64,000 bases of DNA, taken from NCBI RefSeq assembly GCF_963678865.1, contig NZ_OY787459.1, positions 4,290,368 to 4,354,367 on the forward strand, written 5' to 3'. Of the stretch, positions 17,101 to 26,112 are shown piece after piece. A program made the position numbers and the translations under genes. The notes below the pieces were generated by a model. The model searched no databases and was not told the origin of the DNA. It worked only from the letters and a program-made list of their open reading frames with translations. Position 1 is the stretch's first letter; every line of letters begins with the position of its first letter. The DNA is from Maridesulfovibrio sp. (lineage in GTDB: Bacteria > Desulfobacterota > Desulfovibrionia > Desulfovibrionales > Desulfovibrionaceae).

Positions 17101-18012
17101 TTAAATTTCGGCAAGATAGCAGGCCAGTGCAATTGAATGAAATTTTGAACTGTCCGAGTCTCCCCTAGAGGAAACCACAATGGGAACATCACAACCAACG
17201 ACAACACTTGCCATAGTTTTATCCGCAATGGTGGCCAGGGCTTTGTAAAGTATATTTCCGCTTTCTATTTCAGGTGCGAGCAGGATGTCGGCACAGCCTG
17301 CAACCGGGTTGTCTATCCCTTTGCAGGAAGCTGCTGTTTGAGATATTGCCAGATCAAGTGCGAGCGGTCCTGCAACAACTGCATCTCCGAAAGCTTCTTC
17401 TGCTCCCATTTTAGCAAGGATGTCAGCATCAAGGGTGGCAGGCATTGCCGGATAATTTACCTTTTCCGTAGCTGCCAGAATAGCCGCTTTAGGTTTTTCA
17501 ATGCCCAGTTTACGGGCAACGTCAAGTGCGTTGCGCAGTATGTCCGCTTTGCGTTGCAGATTTGGTTTGATATTAACCCCGGCGTCGGTCAGCAGGATAA
17601 GCCGTTTGCTTACTGAGGATTCGAACACACTTACGTGGCTGATGATTCCTTTAGGCGGAACCCCGGTCTGTTTGTTGAGTATGGCTTTAAGCACCACACT
17701 TGTGCTGACCAATCCTTTCATGATCAGATCGGCTTTGCCTTCCCTGAACAGGGAGACTGCTGCTGCCACAGCTTTTACATCGTCGTTTTCTTCGTAAAAT
17801 TCAAAACCTTCTATGCTCAGGCCGTTTGATTCTGCCACCGAACAGGCTTTTTCCCGGTTACCGATGAAAACAGGTTCAGCAATGCCTTCTTTATGCGCAG
17901 TGAGCGCGGAGCGGATGACAAACTCTTCCGCACAGGGGGCAATTGCCACACGTGCAGGCCTATTGTGGCTGCGAACAGCAGTTATGATTTCATCTAATGA
18001 TGTGATTGTCAT
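17101..18012 (-). CDS. phosphate acetyl/butyryltransferase family enzyme
   Basis: A 303-residue member of the Pta/Ptb family, which exchanges acyl groups between coenzyme A and phosphate. Family marks include M-K-G-L-V-S-T-S near residue 100, H-V-S-V-F, L-T-D-A-G-V-N-I-K-P-N with the following K-A-D-I-L, and G-P-L-A-L-D-x-A-I-S. The size and pattern are closer to phosphate butyryltransferase than to long Pta. No acyl kinase (ack/buk) lies beside it in the window, so whether it forms or consumes acyl phosphate cannot be told from context. The next minus-strand gene upstream is ilvN, 59 bases away. Confidence 0.87.
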   Translation of the reverse strand: MTITSLDEIITAVRSHNRPARVAIAPCAEEFVIRSALTAHKEGIAEPVFIGNREKACSVAESNGLSIEGFEFYEENDDVKAVAAAVSLFREGKADLIMKGLVSTSVVLKAILNKQTGVPPKGIISHVSVFESSVSKRLILLTDAGVNIKPNLQRKADILRNALDVARKLGIEKPKAAILAATEKVNYPAMPATLDADILAKMGAEEAFGDAVVAGPLALDLAISQTAASCKGIDNPVAGCADILLAPEIESGNILYKALATIADKTMASVVVGCDVPIVVSSRGDSDSSKFHSIALACYLAEI

Positions 18013-18071
18013 AAGCGCACCTTTTGGGGGCTGGAGATTAAGTTTATTTTACTTTGTTCAGTAACTGTGCG

Positions 18072-18551
18072 CTACTCATCCCCGCGCTTGAGAGCAATCA
18101 TGCCGGTGCGGCATAAACTTTTAATTCCGAATGGTTGGAGAATCTTTATCAGTCCTTCGACCCTTTCCTGATCACCGCTAAGTTCAACTGTGATGGTTTT
18201 TTGTCCCATGCCGACCACATCGGCTCTGAAGACTTCGAAAATCTGCATGATCTGGGACATGGTGTCCTTGTTCACTTCAACTTTGATAAGTACCAGTTCG
18301 CGGTCGACGAATTCCTTACGTGCAAGGTCGTCAAGCTGGATAACGAAATCCATTGCTTTGAGCTGTTCGGTTACTTTTGCGATTTCTTCTTTGCTGCCTT
18401 CGGCGCAGATGACCATGCGCGAAACATCCATGTTTTCGGTTTCGCCGCAGGAAATGGAAGTGATGTTTATTTTATTGGCCTGAAAAGCTGCAGAGGATTC
18501 AGCAAGGACTCCGGTTTTGTTTTTTACCAATGCGGAAATTGTATGTTTCAT
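18072..18551 (-). CDS. ilvN: acetolactate synthase small (regulatory) subunit
   Basis: A 159-residue protein with an N-terminal ACT domain (K-H-T-I-S-A-L-V-K-N-K-T-G-V-L-A, then N-I-x-S-I-S) and the C-terminal ALS_ss domain, the normal length for IlvN/IlvH. It binds valine and tunes the catalytic subunit IlvB in branched-chain amino-acid synthesis. AGGAG six bases upstream fixes the ATG at 18551; the frame stays open to 18608 without a good ribosome site. IlvB and IlvC are not adjacent, so this is an orphan regulatory-subunit gene, or a paralogue serving another thiamine enzyme. Confidence 0.85.
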   Translation of the reverse strand: MKHTISALVKNKTGVLAESSAAFQANKINITSISCGETENMDVSRMVICAEGSKEEIAKVTEQLKAMDFVIQLDDLARKEFVDRELVLIKVEVNKDTMSQIMQIFEVFRADVVGMGQKTITVELSGDQERVEGLIKILQPFGIKSLCRTGMIALKRGDE

Positions 18552-18643
18552 ATCTGCTCCTGAAATACCCTTTTTATGAAACATACACGTAAAAGAGTCA
18601 GCTAACAAGCAGGGATAATAACATATAGGTTGGGGAGGGCTGT

Positions 18644-21600
18644 TTATATTGATGTTAGTCCGGGAGGACAGAAACCCTCGGACCGCATTTTGACGAGCTT
18701 TTCCGCGTCGTCCATTGTCTGTGGTTTATCAAAGTAAAAACCCTGCACGTAATCACAGCCGATATCCTTGAGCAGTATGAGCTGCTGTCTGGTCTCGACT
18801 CCTTCGGCAATGACATCCATGCTCAGGCTGTGTCCCAGTGCGTTTACGGCTCGGACAATTTCCAGAGATTCATGGTCTCCGGCCATGTGGCTGACAAATG
18901 AACGGTCTATTTTTACCGTGGAAGCAGGAAAGCGTTGCAACTGGGCCAGAGAAGAGTAACCGGTGCCGAAATCATCAACAGCCAGCCGGATGCCCATTTC
19001 TCCGATTTTTTTCAGGTTCAGGGAGGAAGCCGCATTGCGTTCCATGATAGCGGACTCGGTGATTTCCAGCTTCAGACAGTCCGGGTGCAGCTTTGTTTCA
19101 TGCACAATATTCTGGATCGCATCAGCCAGATCAGGCTTGGATAGCTGGCTGGGGGAGAGGTTTACAGTCAGGAATAGGTCTTGGGTATTTTTATAATTTC
19201 TCATCCATGAGGACATGGCCCTGCATGCGTCAAAAAGTATGACCCGGTCCAGTTCGACAATCAGCCCGGTTTCCTCGGCTACGGGAATGATCTGGTCCGG
19301 GGTCAGGAAACCGCGTTCGGGATGGTTCCAGCGGACAAGAGCTTCGAATCCGGCCAGATTGCGGTTCTGCATACTGTAGACCGGCTGGAAGTAAGGAAAG
19401 AATTCCCGTTCCGGGATACCCTGCCTGATTTCGGTTTCAATAAGCAGGCTTTGCAGGGCCTGTTCGTGCATGGATTTATTGAAGACTTTGAACTTGTTAA
19501 CACCCTGAGCTTTGGCCTTGTACATGCTTATATCCGCATCGCGTACAATGTGTTCGGGGTGGTCATAGCTGGAGGTCTTGAAGACAATGCCGATGCTGGA
19601 GCTGATCACCACTTCACGAGAGGAGATGTTGACCGGTTTGCGGATTTCATTGCGGATGTTGCGGATTATCTGGATTACCTGTTGCGGGGTGGAAAAATCA
19701 TCTATCAGGACAGCGAATTCATCGCCGCCCATCCTTGCAACGGTGTCTACAGGGCGCAGACAGTTATTGATTCTTTTTCCAACTTCAACAAGCAGGCTGT
19801 CTCCGGCCTGATGACCGAGGCTGTCATTGATGCGTTTAAACATGTCAATATCAAGCATGAGCACAGCAAAGGTGCGCTCCGGATTCTTGCGGGAATGATC
19901 CAGTGTTTCTTCCAGCCGTTCCAGAAAGAAGGTGCGGTTGGGAAGTCCGGTCAGAGAATCGTGCAGGGATTGGTATGAAAGTCTGCGTTCATATTCCTTG
20001 CGTTGTGAAATGTCGTCATAAATGATGAAGGTCCCCGATATTTCATCATTGTAGATGAATGGGTAGCCGAGAATTGAAACCGGGATCAGTCTGCCGTTTT
20101 TGTGTCTGCGCATATCCTCGGTGCGGTATGTCTCTCCACTGAGGATTTTTTTCAGATTGGCTTTGATTTTCCCATGGCTGGTCGGGGATAGGTTTTCACA
20201 ACAGGGGGACATTTCCTCTGTGGAATATCCGAAAAGTTTTCTGAAAGCCCGGTTGGTATCAACAACGTGGCCTTTGGAGTCCGTCAGGGCAATGGCCTGC
20301 GGCGAGCTTTCAAATAATTGCATGAACCGGGATTTATGCCTGAAAATTTTGCGCTCGGCTACGATCTCAAGTGTGGAATCGAAGGCTGTCCCGGTGTAGA
20401 TGATCGGTTTTCCATACTTGTTGTATGATGTGCGGGCGTTGATGGTTACCCATTTTTCATCACCGTAGCGATGATTGACGCGGAGCAGCATGCCGTTGAC
20501 AGAACCGTCGAAGAGTAATCTTCTCAGGAATTTCTGACGGCCTTTGTGGTTATATATGAACTTTGAGGCCCGGTCATTTTCAGCCAGCATTTCGTCTACA
20601 CTGGAGTAACCCATGATTGCTGCCAGAGCTGGATTGGCTACGGTAAGTTTTCCGGAAGCGGAAATCTGGAAAATGGCAACTGTTGCATTTTCAAAGATTG
20701 AGCGGAATTTCTTTTCGCTTTCCAGCAGGGCTTTTTCTGTCTGCCGGCGTTGCAGAGAGGCCGCGACCTGTTCCGAAATTGCCACCATGAGGTCAATATC
20801 CTGCGAAGTGTAAATTCCGGCCTGTTTATAGGATTGGATGGCCATGACTCCGGTGATTCTGTCTCCAGATTTCAGGGGAACACCAAGCCACGATTTTGCA
20901 GGAGATCCTATGTGACCTCTCTTGTTGGTCCTTTGTTCGCTGAAGTCTTTCTCGTCCAGAAGTAATGGGTGCCCAGCCTTGATAACTTCTACACTCAGGC
21001 TTTGGCCTTCGACAACAGGCAGAATCTCATTAGGTGAAATGAAATCTTTTTCATCCACATAGTAGGGAAAATTCAGAGTCATTTCTTCTTCATCAAAAAG
21101 GGCGACAAAGAAATTTTCGGCATCAATGAACGGTTTAAGGCTTTCGTGTACTTGCTGGATAAAAATCTGGGTGTCGGCGCCGGAGTTCAATGCGGATGAA
21201 ATTTTGTATAGAATCAGGTTGATATTTTCAGTCTGTTTTCTTGCTGAAATATCACGAAGGGACTCAATAGCCCCTATGGTATTACCGTTTTCATCCAGTA
21301 TGGGGGCGGCTTGAACCCAGACGTTTGTGCTTTTACGGTTTCCGAGATTCTGGATGCAGATTTCTGCAGCAAGGGCATTGCCTCGGCGGCTGATGGCTTC
21401 ATATTCAATTTCCCCGATTTCCTCGCAGCCGTTAACAACGTCGATCAGGCCGGGGGTTTTTTTGCCATGAATGATTCTGATGTGTTCAAATTCACCCTTT
21501 CCGATAACATCTTCCGCACTGATTCCGCTGAGTTTTTCAAGGGCCGGATTCCATGCGACAATGACACCCTGCTTGTTGATGATAAAGGCTGGATCGGGAA

Positions 21601-21766
21601 GGAACTGTAAAATGGAAACTGCGGGAGAATTTGATACGAGGGTAGATTCATCAAGGCCGGAATATGTTTTTTCAACCAGCTTAATGAATTTTATCAGCTC
21701 ATCGTCCAGTTCCGCAGACCTGAATCCGATGGTTTGTTCAATTTGTTTTTCCAGCAATTCGTGCAT
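18644..21766 (-). CDS. multi-sensor PAS-GAF-PAS-PAS-GGDEF-EAL cyclic-di-GMP protein
   Basis: A 1040-residue protein without clear membrane segments. Order: a PAS domain (about 45-170), GAF (about 180-345), two more PAS domains (about 355-475 and 485-595), GGDEF (about 595-755) and EAL (about 770-1025). The cyclase motif is intact at residues 680-684 and preceded by an R-x-x-D inhibitory site (R-P-V-D); the EAL triad starts at residue 808, and E-I-T-E-S, D-D-F-G-T-G-Y-S-S and E-G-V-E-T are present, so both synthase and phosphodiesterase halves look competent. It would set local c-di-GMP in response to a cytosolic ligand or redox cue. The ATG at 21766 and a TTG at 21817 are both possible; neither has a good Shine-Dalgarno. 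Confidence 0.93.
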   Translation of the reverse strand: MHELLEKQIEQTIGFRSAELDDELIKFIKLVEKTYSGLDESTLVSNSPAVSILQFLPDPAFIINKQGVIVAWNPALEKLSGISAEDVIGKGEFEHIRIIHGKKTPGLIDVVNGCEEIGEIEYEAISRRGNALAAEICIQNLGNRKSTNVWVQAAPILDENGNTIGAIESLRDISARKQTENINLILYKISSALNSGADTQIFIQQVHESLKPFIDAENFFVALFDEEEMTLNFPYYVDEKDFISPNEILPVVEGQSLSVEVIKAGHPLLLDEKDFSEQRTNKRGHIGSPAKSWLGVPLKSGDRITGVMAIQSYKQAGIYTSQDIDLMVAISEQVAASLQRRQTEKALLESEKKFRSIFENATVAIFQISASGKLTVANPALAAIMGYSSVDEMLAENDRASKFIYNHKGRQKFLRRLLFDGSVNGMLLRVNHRYGDEKWVTINARTSYNKYGKPIIYTGTAFDSTLEIVAERKIFRHKSRFMQLFESSPQAIALTDSKGHVVDTNRAFRKLFGYSTEEMSPCCENLSPTSHGKIKANLKKILSGETYRTEDMRRHKNGRLIPVSILGYPFIYNDEISGTFIIYDDISQRKEYERRLSYQSLHDSLTGLPNRTFFLERLEETLDHSRKNPERTFAVLMLDIDMFKRINDSLGHQAGDSLLVEVGKRINNCLRPVDTVARMGGDEFAVLIDDFSTPQQVIQIIRNIRNEIRKPVNISSREVVISSSIGIVFKTSSYDHPEHIVRDADISMYKAKAQGVNKFKVFNKSMHEQALQSLLIETEIRQGIPEREFFPYFQPVYSMQNRNLAGFEALVRWNHPERGFLTPDQIIPVAEETGLIVELDRVILFDACRAMSSWMRNYKNTQDLFLTVNLSPSQLSKPDLADAIQNIVHETKLHPDCLKLEITESAIMERNAASSLNLKKIGEMGIRLAVDDFGTGYSSLAQLQRFPASTVKIDRSFVSHMAGDHESLEIVRAVNALGHSLSMDVIAEGVETRQQLILLKDIGCDYVQGFYFDKPQTMDDAEKLVKMRSEGFCPPGLTSI

Positions 21767-21853
21767 CGTAGATAGTGGATACTTTATTAATCGGTTACTT
21801 GCAAGTTGGGCTTCCAACTTTATGAAATATTGGGATTTGATTTAACAGTAACC

Positions 21854-24052
21854 TTATTTTCCGATTTTGTGGACATTAATTGCAGGTTCGTTTTTTTTGT
21901 TTCTTTCTACTGTTATTAGGAAGTAATTGCCATGTGGTGTGCTTATCTCCCATGTTTTGTTAATTGGATCTAATTTACCGTTTACTGTTTTTTCTATTAA
22001 ACTGAATGTAGCTGAGTCCTGTAATTGGGAAACAGAAAAATCCTTGAAGTATTGCGGGGTCTTCTTTGTGTTTTCAAAAGAAGTAAGTTTGAACTTCAGT
22101 CCTTGCCAAGGACCATAAAAGGCCCGGCTTTCTTCTGTCGCATTACAGTTGCCTGTCTGGTCCGGGTGTTGCGGATAGAAAGGCTGCCATTTTTTGCCAT
22201 CATAGAATTCAATCCACCCTTGTTCATCCAGATAACGAGCAGGGATTCCGGCACTGCGCAGCACCGCAGTGTTGAAAATACATATTTCTGAATCTGTGGA
22301 AGCCTTGCGGGTATCCAGCAGACTCAACGGGCTGATTGAGTCTCCGAGGGGCCCACGCTCCACAGAAGTTATACCTGAATTGAATTCAGCCAGAAGACGA
22401 AGGGTGCTGGGTAATTTTATTGTATTTCCTCGCTGAAATTTATCGAATAATATTTTACGCCAGTTGCTTTGCTGTTCATACATGATTCGTGGGTTCAGTA
22501 CGTATTGTTGAAATATTTCGTCACCGTATCTGATACCTGCTGCATCCGCATGCCTGCGGGCAATGTCCGATAACCTGGCATTGGTCAGCAGTTCGTCGGC
22601 CCTTATGTTCAGCAGGTCTGCAACCGGCATTGCGGAAATCGATACCAGCAGGGAGTTCAGGTTTTCATCCGGACATGAATCGATGGCTGCGGTTACTTGC
22701 GGTGTGTTCAGCCCTGCTTTGTTTATTATCGTGGAATAGTCTTCCGAAAAATTTTCAGCGGCCTTTTTCATTCCTTCAAATTTGCGAAGCCGTACATTTC
22801 TTATAGAGTCAAATTCGGCTTTTCTGGCCCCCTCTGAGTTTTTGGGCGGTGTCTGAATCTTGATTGTATCCTTATAGTCAAAGCGGAAAGAGATTGAGCC
22901 TACAGGAAGGTTGCCGGGGTGCAGGCGGAGTAGAGTGTTGTCGCGGGTTTTTTTTTCGCCGGGAATCCAGATTGAACCTGAATATGCTGAATTATTTCCG
23001 TCTGCCGCTGAAATGAGAACCGAACCGGGGCCGAGAGTTATTTGGGCTCTGCCGTTGTTGTCTGTTTTTTTAACGGCAACCGGGCGGAAGGATGCGTAGT
23101 TGAGTACTGAGAAAAAAACTTTGGTGTCCGCAAGCGGTTTGCCTTTGAAATCCATGACTTGAATTTCAGTTTTGCAGGCAGGGGCGTAACGGGATGTTGT
23201 GTTGATCAGGGTACAGCCGAAAGGGCGGCCAAGTACCGGATACTCAGTTGATGCCACCTGACCATATGCGTACGAAACAACCAGCGGTGCCTTACGTACC
23301 GATCCGCTGAACCATGCGTGGTCAAGTCCGTAATCAGGGTTGGCGGATTCAATGTAGTGCCATCTGCCGCCAACCTTTACTTCAGTCCATGTGTGGTTGT
23401 CATTGGAATGCTGCCACGCCGGAACCATGGCTTGCCGGGCCGGGATACCGATACTTCGTAAAGCGCAAACTGTAAGGATTACCGCCTCTTCGCATCTTCC
23501 CCAGCCTCTGTTGATAGTCATCAACGGGTTCTGATCCCAGCGTTGTGTGGATTTGAATCCTGTTTTTGAAAAACACCAACGGTTTACCGCAAGCACCGCA
23601 TCTTCCATGGAAGCACAGGTGGAAACCAGCGGCAGGAGTTCATTGTAAAAAGTTTTCCGCCACGGGGATGTTTTTTCCTGACTGACCCGGTGTGGGAGTA
23701 CGTAGTGCAGAAAATCGGTCCATGAAATATTCTTGCCCCATGGTGTGGATTCCCTTGCTAAAAATGCGTAATCGAGATTTTCAGCAAGCTGCGCGGCGGT
23801 AAGGGAGGCCCGGTCTGAGGGGGGAAGGTTCGCGGTCAGGAACTCTGCGGCCTGATGCTTTTCAGGCATCCTGTCATATCTGGAGATAAAAAATTCAAGT
23901 TCAGCCCTGTTGCTGCCTGAAGTTTCGAGTATGTTTTGTATTTGGTCTGAGTATGGGGAGATCAGTTCCGGGTTACTTCTGGTTGAACAGCCGCAAAGAG
24001 AAATGCAGATCAGAATCGCGTATAAATATGAAATGTTTTTGACAGACAGCAT
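21854..24052 (-). CDS. lipoprotein with transglutaminase-like domain plus a degenerate second copy
   Basis: A 732-residue predicted lipoprotein (lipobox L-C-G-C near residue 22). The first transglutaminase-like core has Cys187 in G-R-C-E-E, L-R-S-I-G-I-P-A-R just after it, His220 in N-H-T-W and an acidic residue about 15 later, so a papain-like triad is plausible (amidase/peptidase or crosslinking activity in the periplasm). A carboxypeptidase-regulatory/Ig-like beta segment follows. Near residues 575-640 a second stretch repeats the L-R-S-A-G-I-P-A-R pattern but has Asp587 where the Cys belongs and Gln611 at the His position. Substrate unknown. A terminator-like hairpin ends only 34 bases before this start. 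Confidence 0.75.
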   Translation of the reverse strand: MLSVKNISYLYAILICISLCGCSTRSNPELISPYSDQIQNILETSGSNRAELEFFISRYDRMPEKHQAAEFLTANLPPSDRASLTAAQLAENLDYAFLARESTPWGKNISWTDFLHYVLPHRVSQEKTSPWRKTFYNELLPLVSTCASMEDAVLAVNRWCFSKTGFKSTQRWDQNPLMTINRGWGRCEEAVILTVCALRSIGIPARQAMVPAWQHSNDNHTWTEVKVGGRWHYIESANPDYGLDHAWFSGSVRKAPLVVSYAYGQVASTEYPVLGRPFGCTLINTTSRYAPACKTEIQVMDFKGKPLADTKVFFSVLNYASFRPVAVKKTDNNGRAQITLGPGSVLISAADGNNSAYSGSIWIPGEKKTRDNTLLRLHPGNLPVGSISFRFDYKDTIKIQTPPKNSEGARKAEFDSIRNVRLRKFEGMKKAAENFSEDYSTIINKAGLNTPQVTAAIDSCPDENLNSLLVSISAMPVADLLNIRADELLTNARLSDIARRHADAAGIRYGDEIFQQYVLNPRIMYEQQSNWRKILFDKFQRGNTIKLPSTLRLLAEFNSGITSVERGPLGDSISPLSLLDTRKASTDSEICIFNTAVLRSAGIPARYLDEQGWIEFYDGKKWQPFYPQHPDQTGNCNATEESRAFYGPWQGLKFKLTSFENTKKTPQYFKDFSVSQLQDSATFSLIEKTVNGKLDPINKTWEISTPHGNYFLITVERNKKNEPAINVHKIGK

Positions 24053-24085
24053 GTCTGTTGATCTAGCATATAGTCCGGTCCATGT

Positions 24086-24119
24086 AAAAAGACCGGAACC
24101 ATGGGGTTCCGGTCTTTTT
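24086..24119. terminator. perfect bidirectional terminator hairpin
   Basis: A 15-bp perfect stem (24086-24100 with 24105-24119), loop ATGG, A5 on the left arm and T5 on the right. It would end the minus-strand HesB-like transcript, yet it stands just 34 bases upstream of the transglutaminase-like gene. Confidence 0.92.
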
Positions 24120-24261
24120 ACAAATCTACTTATTATCAGGGCGTCAGGAATGTGCCATTTGCAAGGAGCAAGAAAGGTTCAGGAACCAAGCGTATTAACC
24201 ATATCTTAATTTCTTATTTTCCCGCAGATATGCAGCAGATGGTACATCATTGGCTTTTTGA

Positions 24262-24573
24262 TCAGCCGCAACCGCCGCAGCAGCTGCCGCAAGAACCCTG
24301 TGCTTCTTCGAAGACGAGGGAAGAGGAGATTTCGATTCCCATTGGGGTCAGATCAATAACCATAGGTTTGGCCTGCTCGAAAAGTTCCTGATCCACAACA
24401 AAATCGTATCCTTCGAGATTGATGGTTTCGTCACCTTCTTTTGCGGAATCAATTCCGAGTGCCAGACGGGTTCCGCTGCATGCGGAAGCAACGTATATGC
24501 GGATAGGTTCTTTCTCTTTCGCTTCAAAGTGCTGGTCAAGAACTTCTTTTGCTTTTTCTGTTATCTTAAGCAT
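24262..24573 (-). CDS. HesB/IscA-like iron-sulfur family protein with Cys-rich tail
   Basis: A 103-residue member of the HesB/IscA fold family. The first conserved Cys is in S-A-C-S-G near residue 33; the canonical C-G-C-G ending is replaced by a richer C-G-S-C-C-G-G-C-G tail, so metal or Fe-S binding is plausible but the classical A-type carrier role is not assured. AAGGAG seven bases before the ATG at 24573 fixes the start (the frame is open to 24657). It is a single-gene unit ending toward the hairpin at 24086-24119. Confidence 0.8.
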   Translation of the reverse strand: MLKITEKAKEVLDQHFEAKEKEPIRIYVASACSGTRLALGIDSAKEGDETINLEGYDFVVDQELFEQAKPMVIDLTPMGIEISSSLVFEEAQGSCGSCCGGCG

Positions 24574-24725
24574 TAATTCGCTCCTTTTGAGTTTGGTTTC
24601 TAAAAGAATAGCTCTCATGTATTGTAAGTCAACATAGTTTACTGAAAAAATATTCACTATTTGCTTTGCTTAATTTTATGTTGCTTTTGCATAGGAAATT
24701 TCTATTTCCGTTTGTTATGAGTCTG

Positions 24726-25562
24726 CTACCCGTTTTCCTTGAAAAAATGTCCCGGAGAAATTCCTATTACCTTTTTGAAGTGGCGGGAAAAATGACTTTG
24801 GTCAGAAAAACCGGAATTATAGGCCGCTTCTGAAAGTGGAACGCCTTTTTTAATTAGTGAACGTGCTTTTTGCACACGGCGGAAAATAAGGTGTTCCTGA
24901 GGTGATTGACCGTATTTTTTTACATAAAGTTTTTGCAGATGAAATGGACTGAGACAGGCGGTTTCAGCAAGATTCTCCAGGGTCAGTTTTTGCCTGTAAT
25001 TCCGGTCAATGAAATCTTTAACCCTTTGCAGGGCTTCGAGCTGAGGGCCGGTTTTTTGGGGGATGATTTCGCCCCGGCTGTGCTTTTCAATGATTTGATA
25101 CAGGAAAGAATTGAGCGCGACCTGTTTTTCCAGCGCCGTTTCCGGGGTATGAATTAGGGCAAATAACTCTTCAAAGGATGCCCGGTCATAATCGGTGTAA
25201 ATTGCCGTCGGGTCGAAATCTGGTTGCCGACAGGCTTTTCCGCAGATTTCTCCGGCCAGTTTTTGCAGCAGGGACGTCCCGGCACAGATGGCCCGGTAGG
25301 AATGCGGCCCGAATTCATCTTCACAAATTGATTCACAACTGTGGGGAGTGCCGGGGGGCAGTATGCACAGCTCCCCGGCTTTAAAGGTAATTGTTTTAGA
25401 GTTGATGTTGACCCTGCGTTGGCCTTGATCAATCAGGGAGAATATGAAGCTGGTATGCACATGGCGCGGAAAGCGGTTGCTGATGCCAGATGCTTCAACA
25501 AGGGTTGCGTCCGGTATAGTCTCCAGCTCGTGGAAGATTAATTTTGTTTTCTGGCTTGTCAT
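24726..25562 (-). CDS. AraC-family regulator with N-terminal cupin domain
   Basis: A 278-residue regulator: an AraC-type cupin (R-H-V-H-T-S-F near residue 34 and P-G-T-P-H-S near 71) followed by two helix-turn-helix units over the last 100 residues, including L-A-E-T-A-C-L-S-P-F-H-L-Q-K-L-Y and the second-helix signature A-A-Y-N-S-G-F-S-D-Q-S-H-F-S-R-H-F-K-K. This class often controls a nearby exporter or enzyme. It starts nine bases after the stop of the cupin gene, so the two form an operon, and the cupin protein may bind or change the effector. An AGGA precedes the ATG. Confidence 0.92.
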   Translation of the reverse strand: MTSQKTKLIFHELETIPDATLVEASGISNRFPRHVHTSFIFSLIDQGQRRVNINSKTITFKAGELCILPPGTPHSCESICEDEFGPHSYRAICAGTSLLQKLAGEICGKACRQPDFDPTAIYTDYDRASFEELFALIHTPETALEKQVALNSFLYQIIEKHSRGEIIPQKTGPQLEALQRVKDFIDRNYRQKLTLENLAETACLSPFHLQKLYVKKYGQSPQEHLIFRRVQKARSLIKKGVPLSEAAYNSGFSDQSHFSRHFKKVIGISPGHFFKENG

Positions 25563-25571
25563 CGGTCCTGA

Positions 25572-25964
25572 TCATAGCAAAGCGGGGAAAAACTTGGCAA
25601 GCAGGGTTATCCCCTCCGGTCCGGCCACGACGCTGTGCTGTTGCCCTTTGGGGATTATTGCCGATTTTCCGGGATGGTACGGAGTAGTTTTATCTGCCAG
25701 AGCAGCCTCTCCTGAGCCTCCGATTATTTCATGCATTTCCCATTGATTCTCATGGATATGGGATTCAAGGGTACAGCCCGGATCAACACGGACAATATGG
25801 CAGCTGAGTTTGCCGTCGGTCTTTTTTCCGGTGATGAGGTGCTTCATATAGACCCCTTCAAAGGCCGGATGCGGATTCCAGTCAAGATCACTACAATTGA
25901 TGGTGCCTTCAGCCGTTTCGATGGTTCCGTTTGCTGCAAGGGTAGGGAATTCTTCAGTGGTCAT
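25572..25964 (-). CDS. single-domain cupin protein
   Basis: A 130-residue one-domain cupin. Motif 1 reads G-x5-H-I-H-E-N-Q-W-E-M-H-E and motif 2 reads P-G-K-S-A-I-I-P-K-G-Q-Q-H, giving a 3-His/Glu metal site. Small cupins act as dioxygenases, isomerases or ligand-binding proteins; the substrate is unknown. GGAGG lies eight bases before the ATG. It is the first gene of a two-gene unit with the AraC regulator and is probably the protein that regulator controls. Confidence 0.85.
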   Translation of the reverse strand: MTTEEFPTLAANGTIETAEGTINCSDLDWNPHPAFEGVYMKHLITGKKTDGKLSCHIVRVDPGCTLESHIHENQWEMHEIIGGSGEAALADKTTPYHPGKSAIIPKGQQHSVVAGPEGITLLAKFFPALL

Positions 25965-26052
25965 GTTTTCGTCCTCCGTTTGATGAGAAAGTATTATTTT
26001 TCCCTATTTGTAGCTGGAGTTTGAGGACTGGTCTTGGACGATCTTGGGAATC

Positions 26053-26095
26053 TGTCTAAAAAAATAAAGCGGACAAGGTGTTGCCTTGTCCGCTT
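26053..26095 (-). terminator. intrinsic terminator after the OsmC gene
   Basis: 12-bp perfect stem (26067-26078 with 26084-26095), 5-base loop; read on the minus strand it is followed by a T-rich tract complementary to 26058-26066. Confidence 0.88.
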
Positions 26096-26112
26096 AAGTT
26101 GCAGGTTGGAAA

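Noticed and set aside
19322..19978. 218-codon plus-strand frame opposite the GGDEF-EAL gene
   Set aside because: The GGDEF and EAL motifs on the minus strand are exact, so the plus-strand frame is a shadow.
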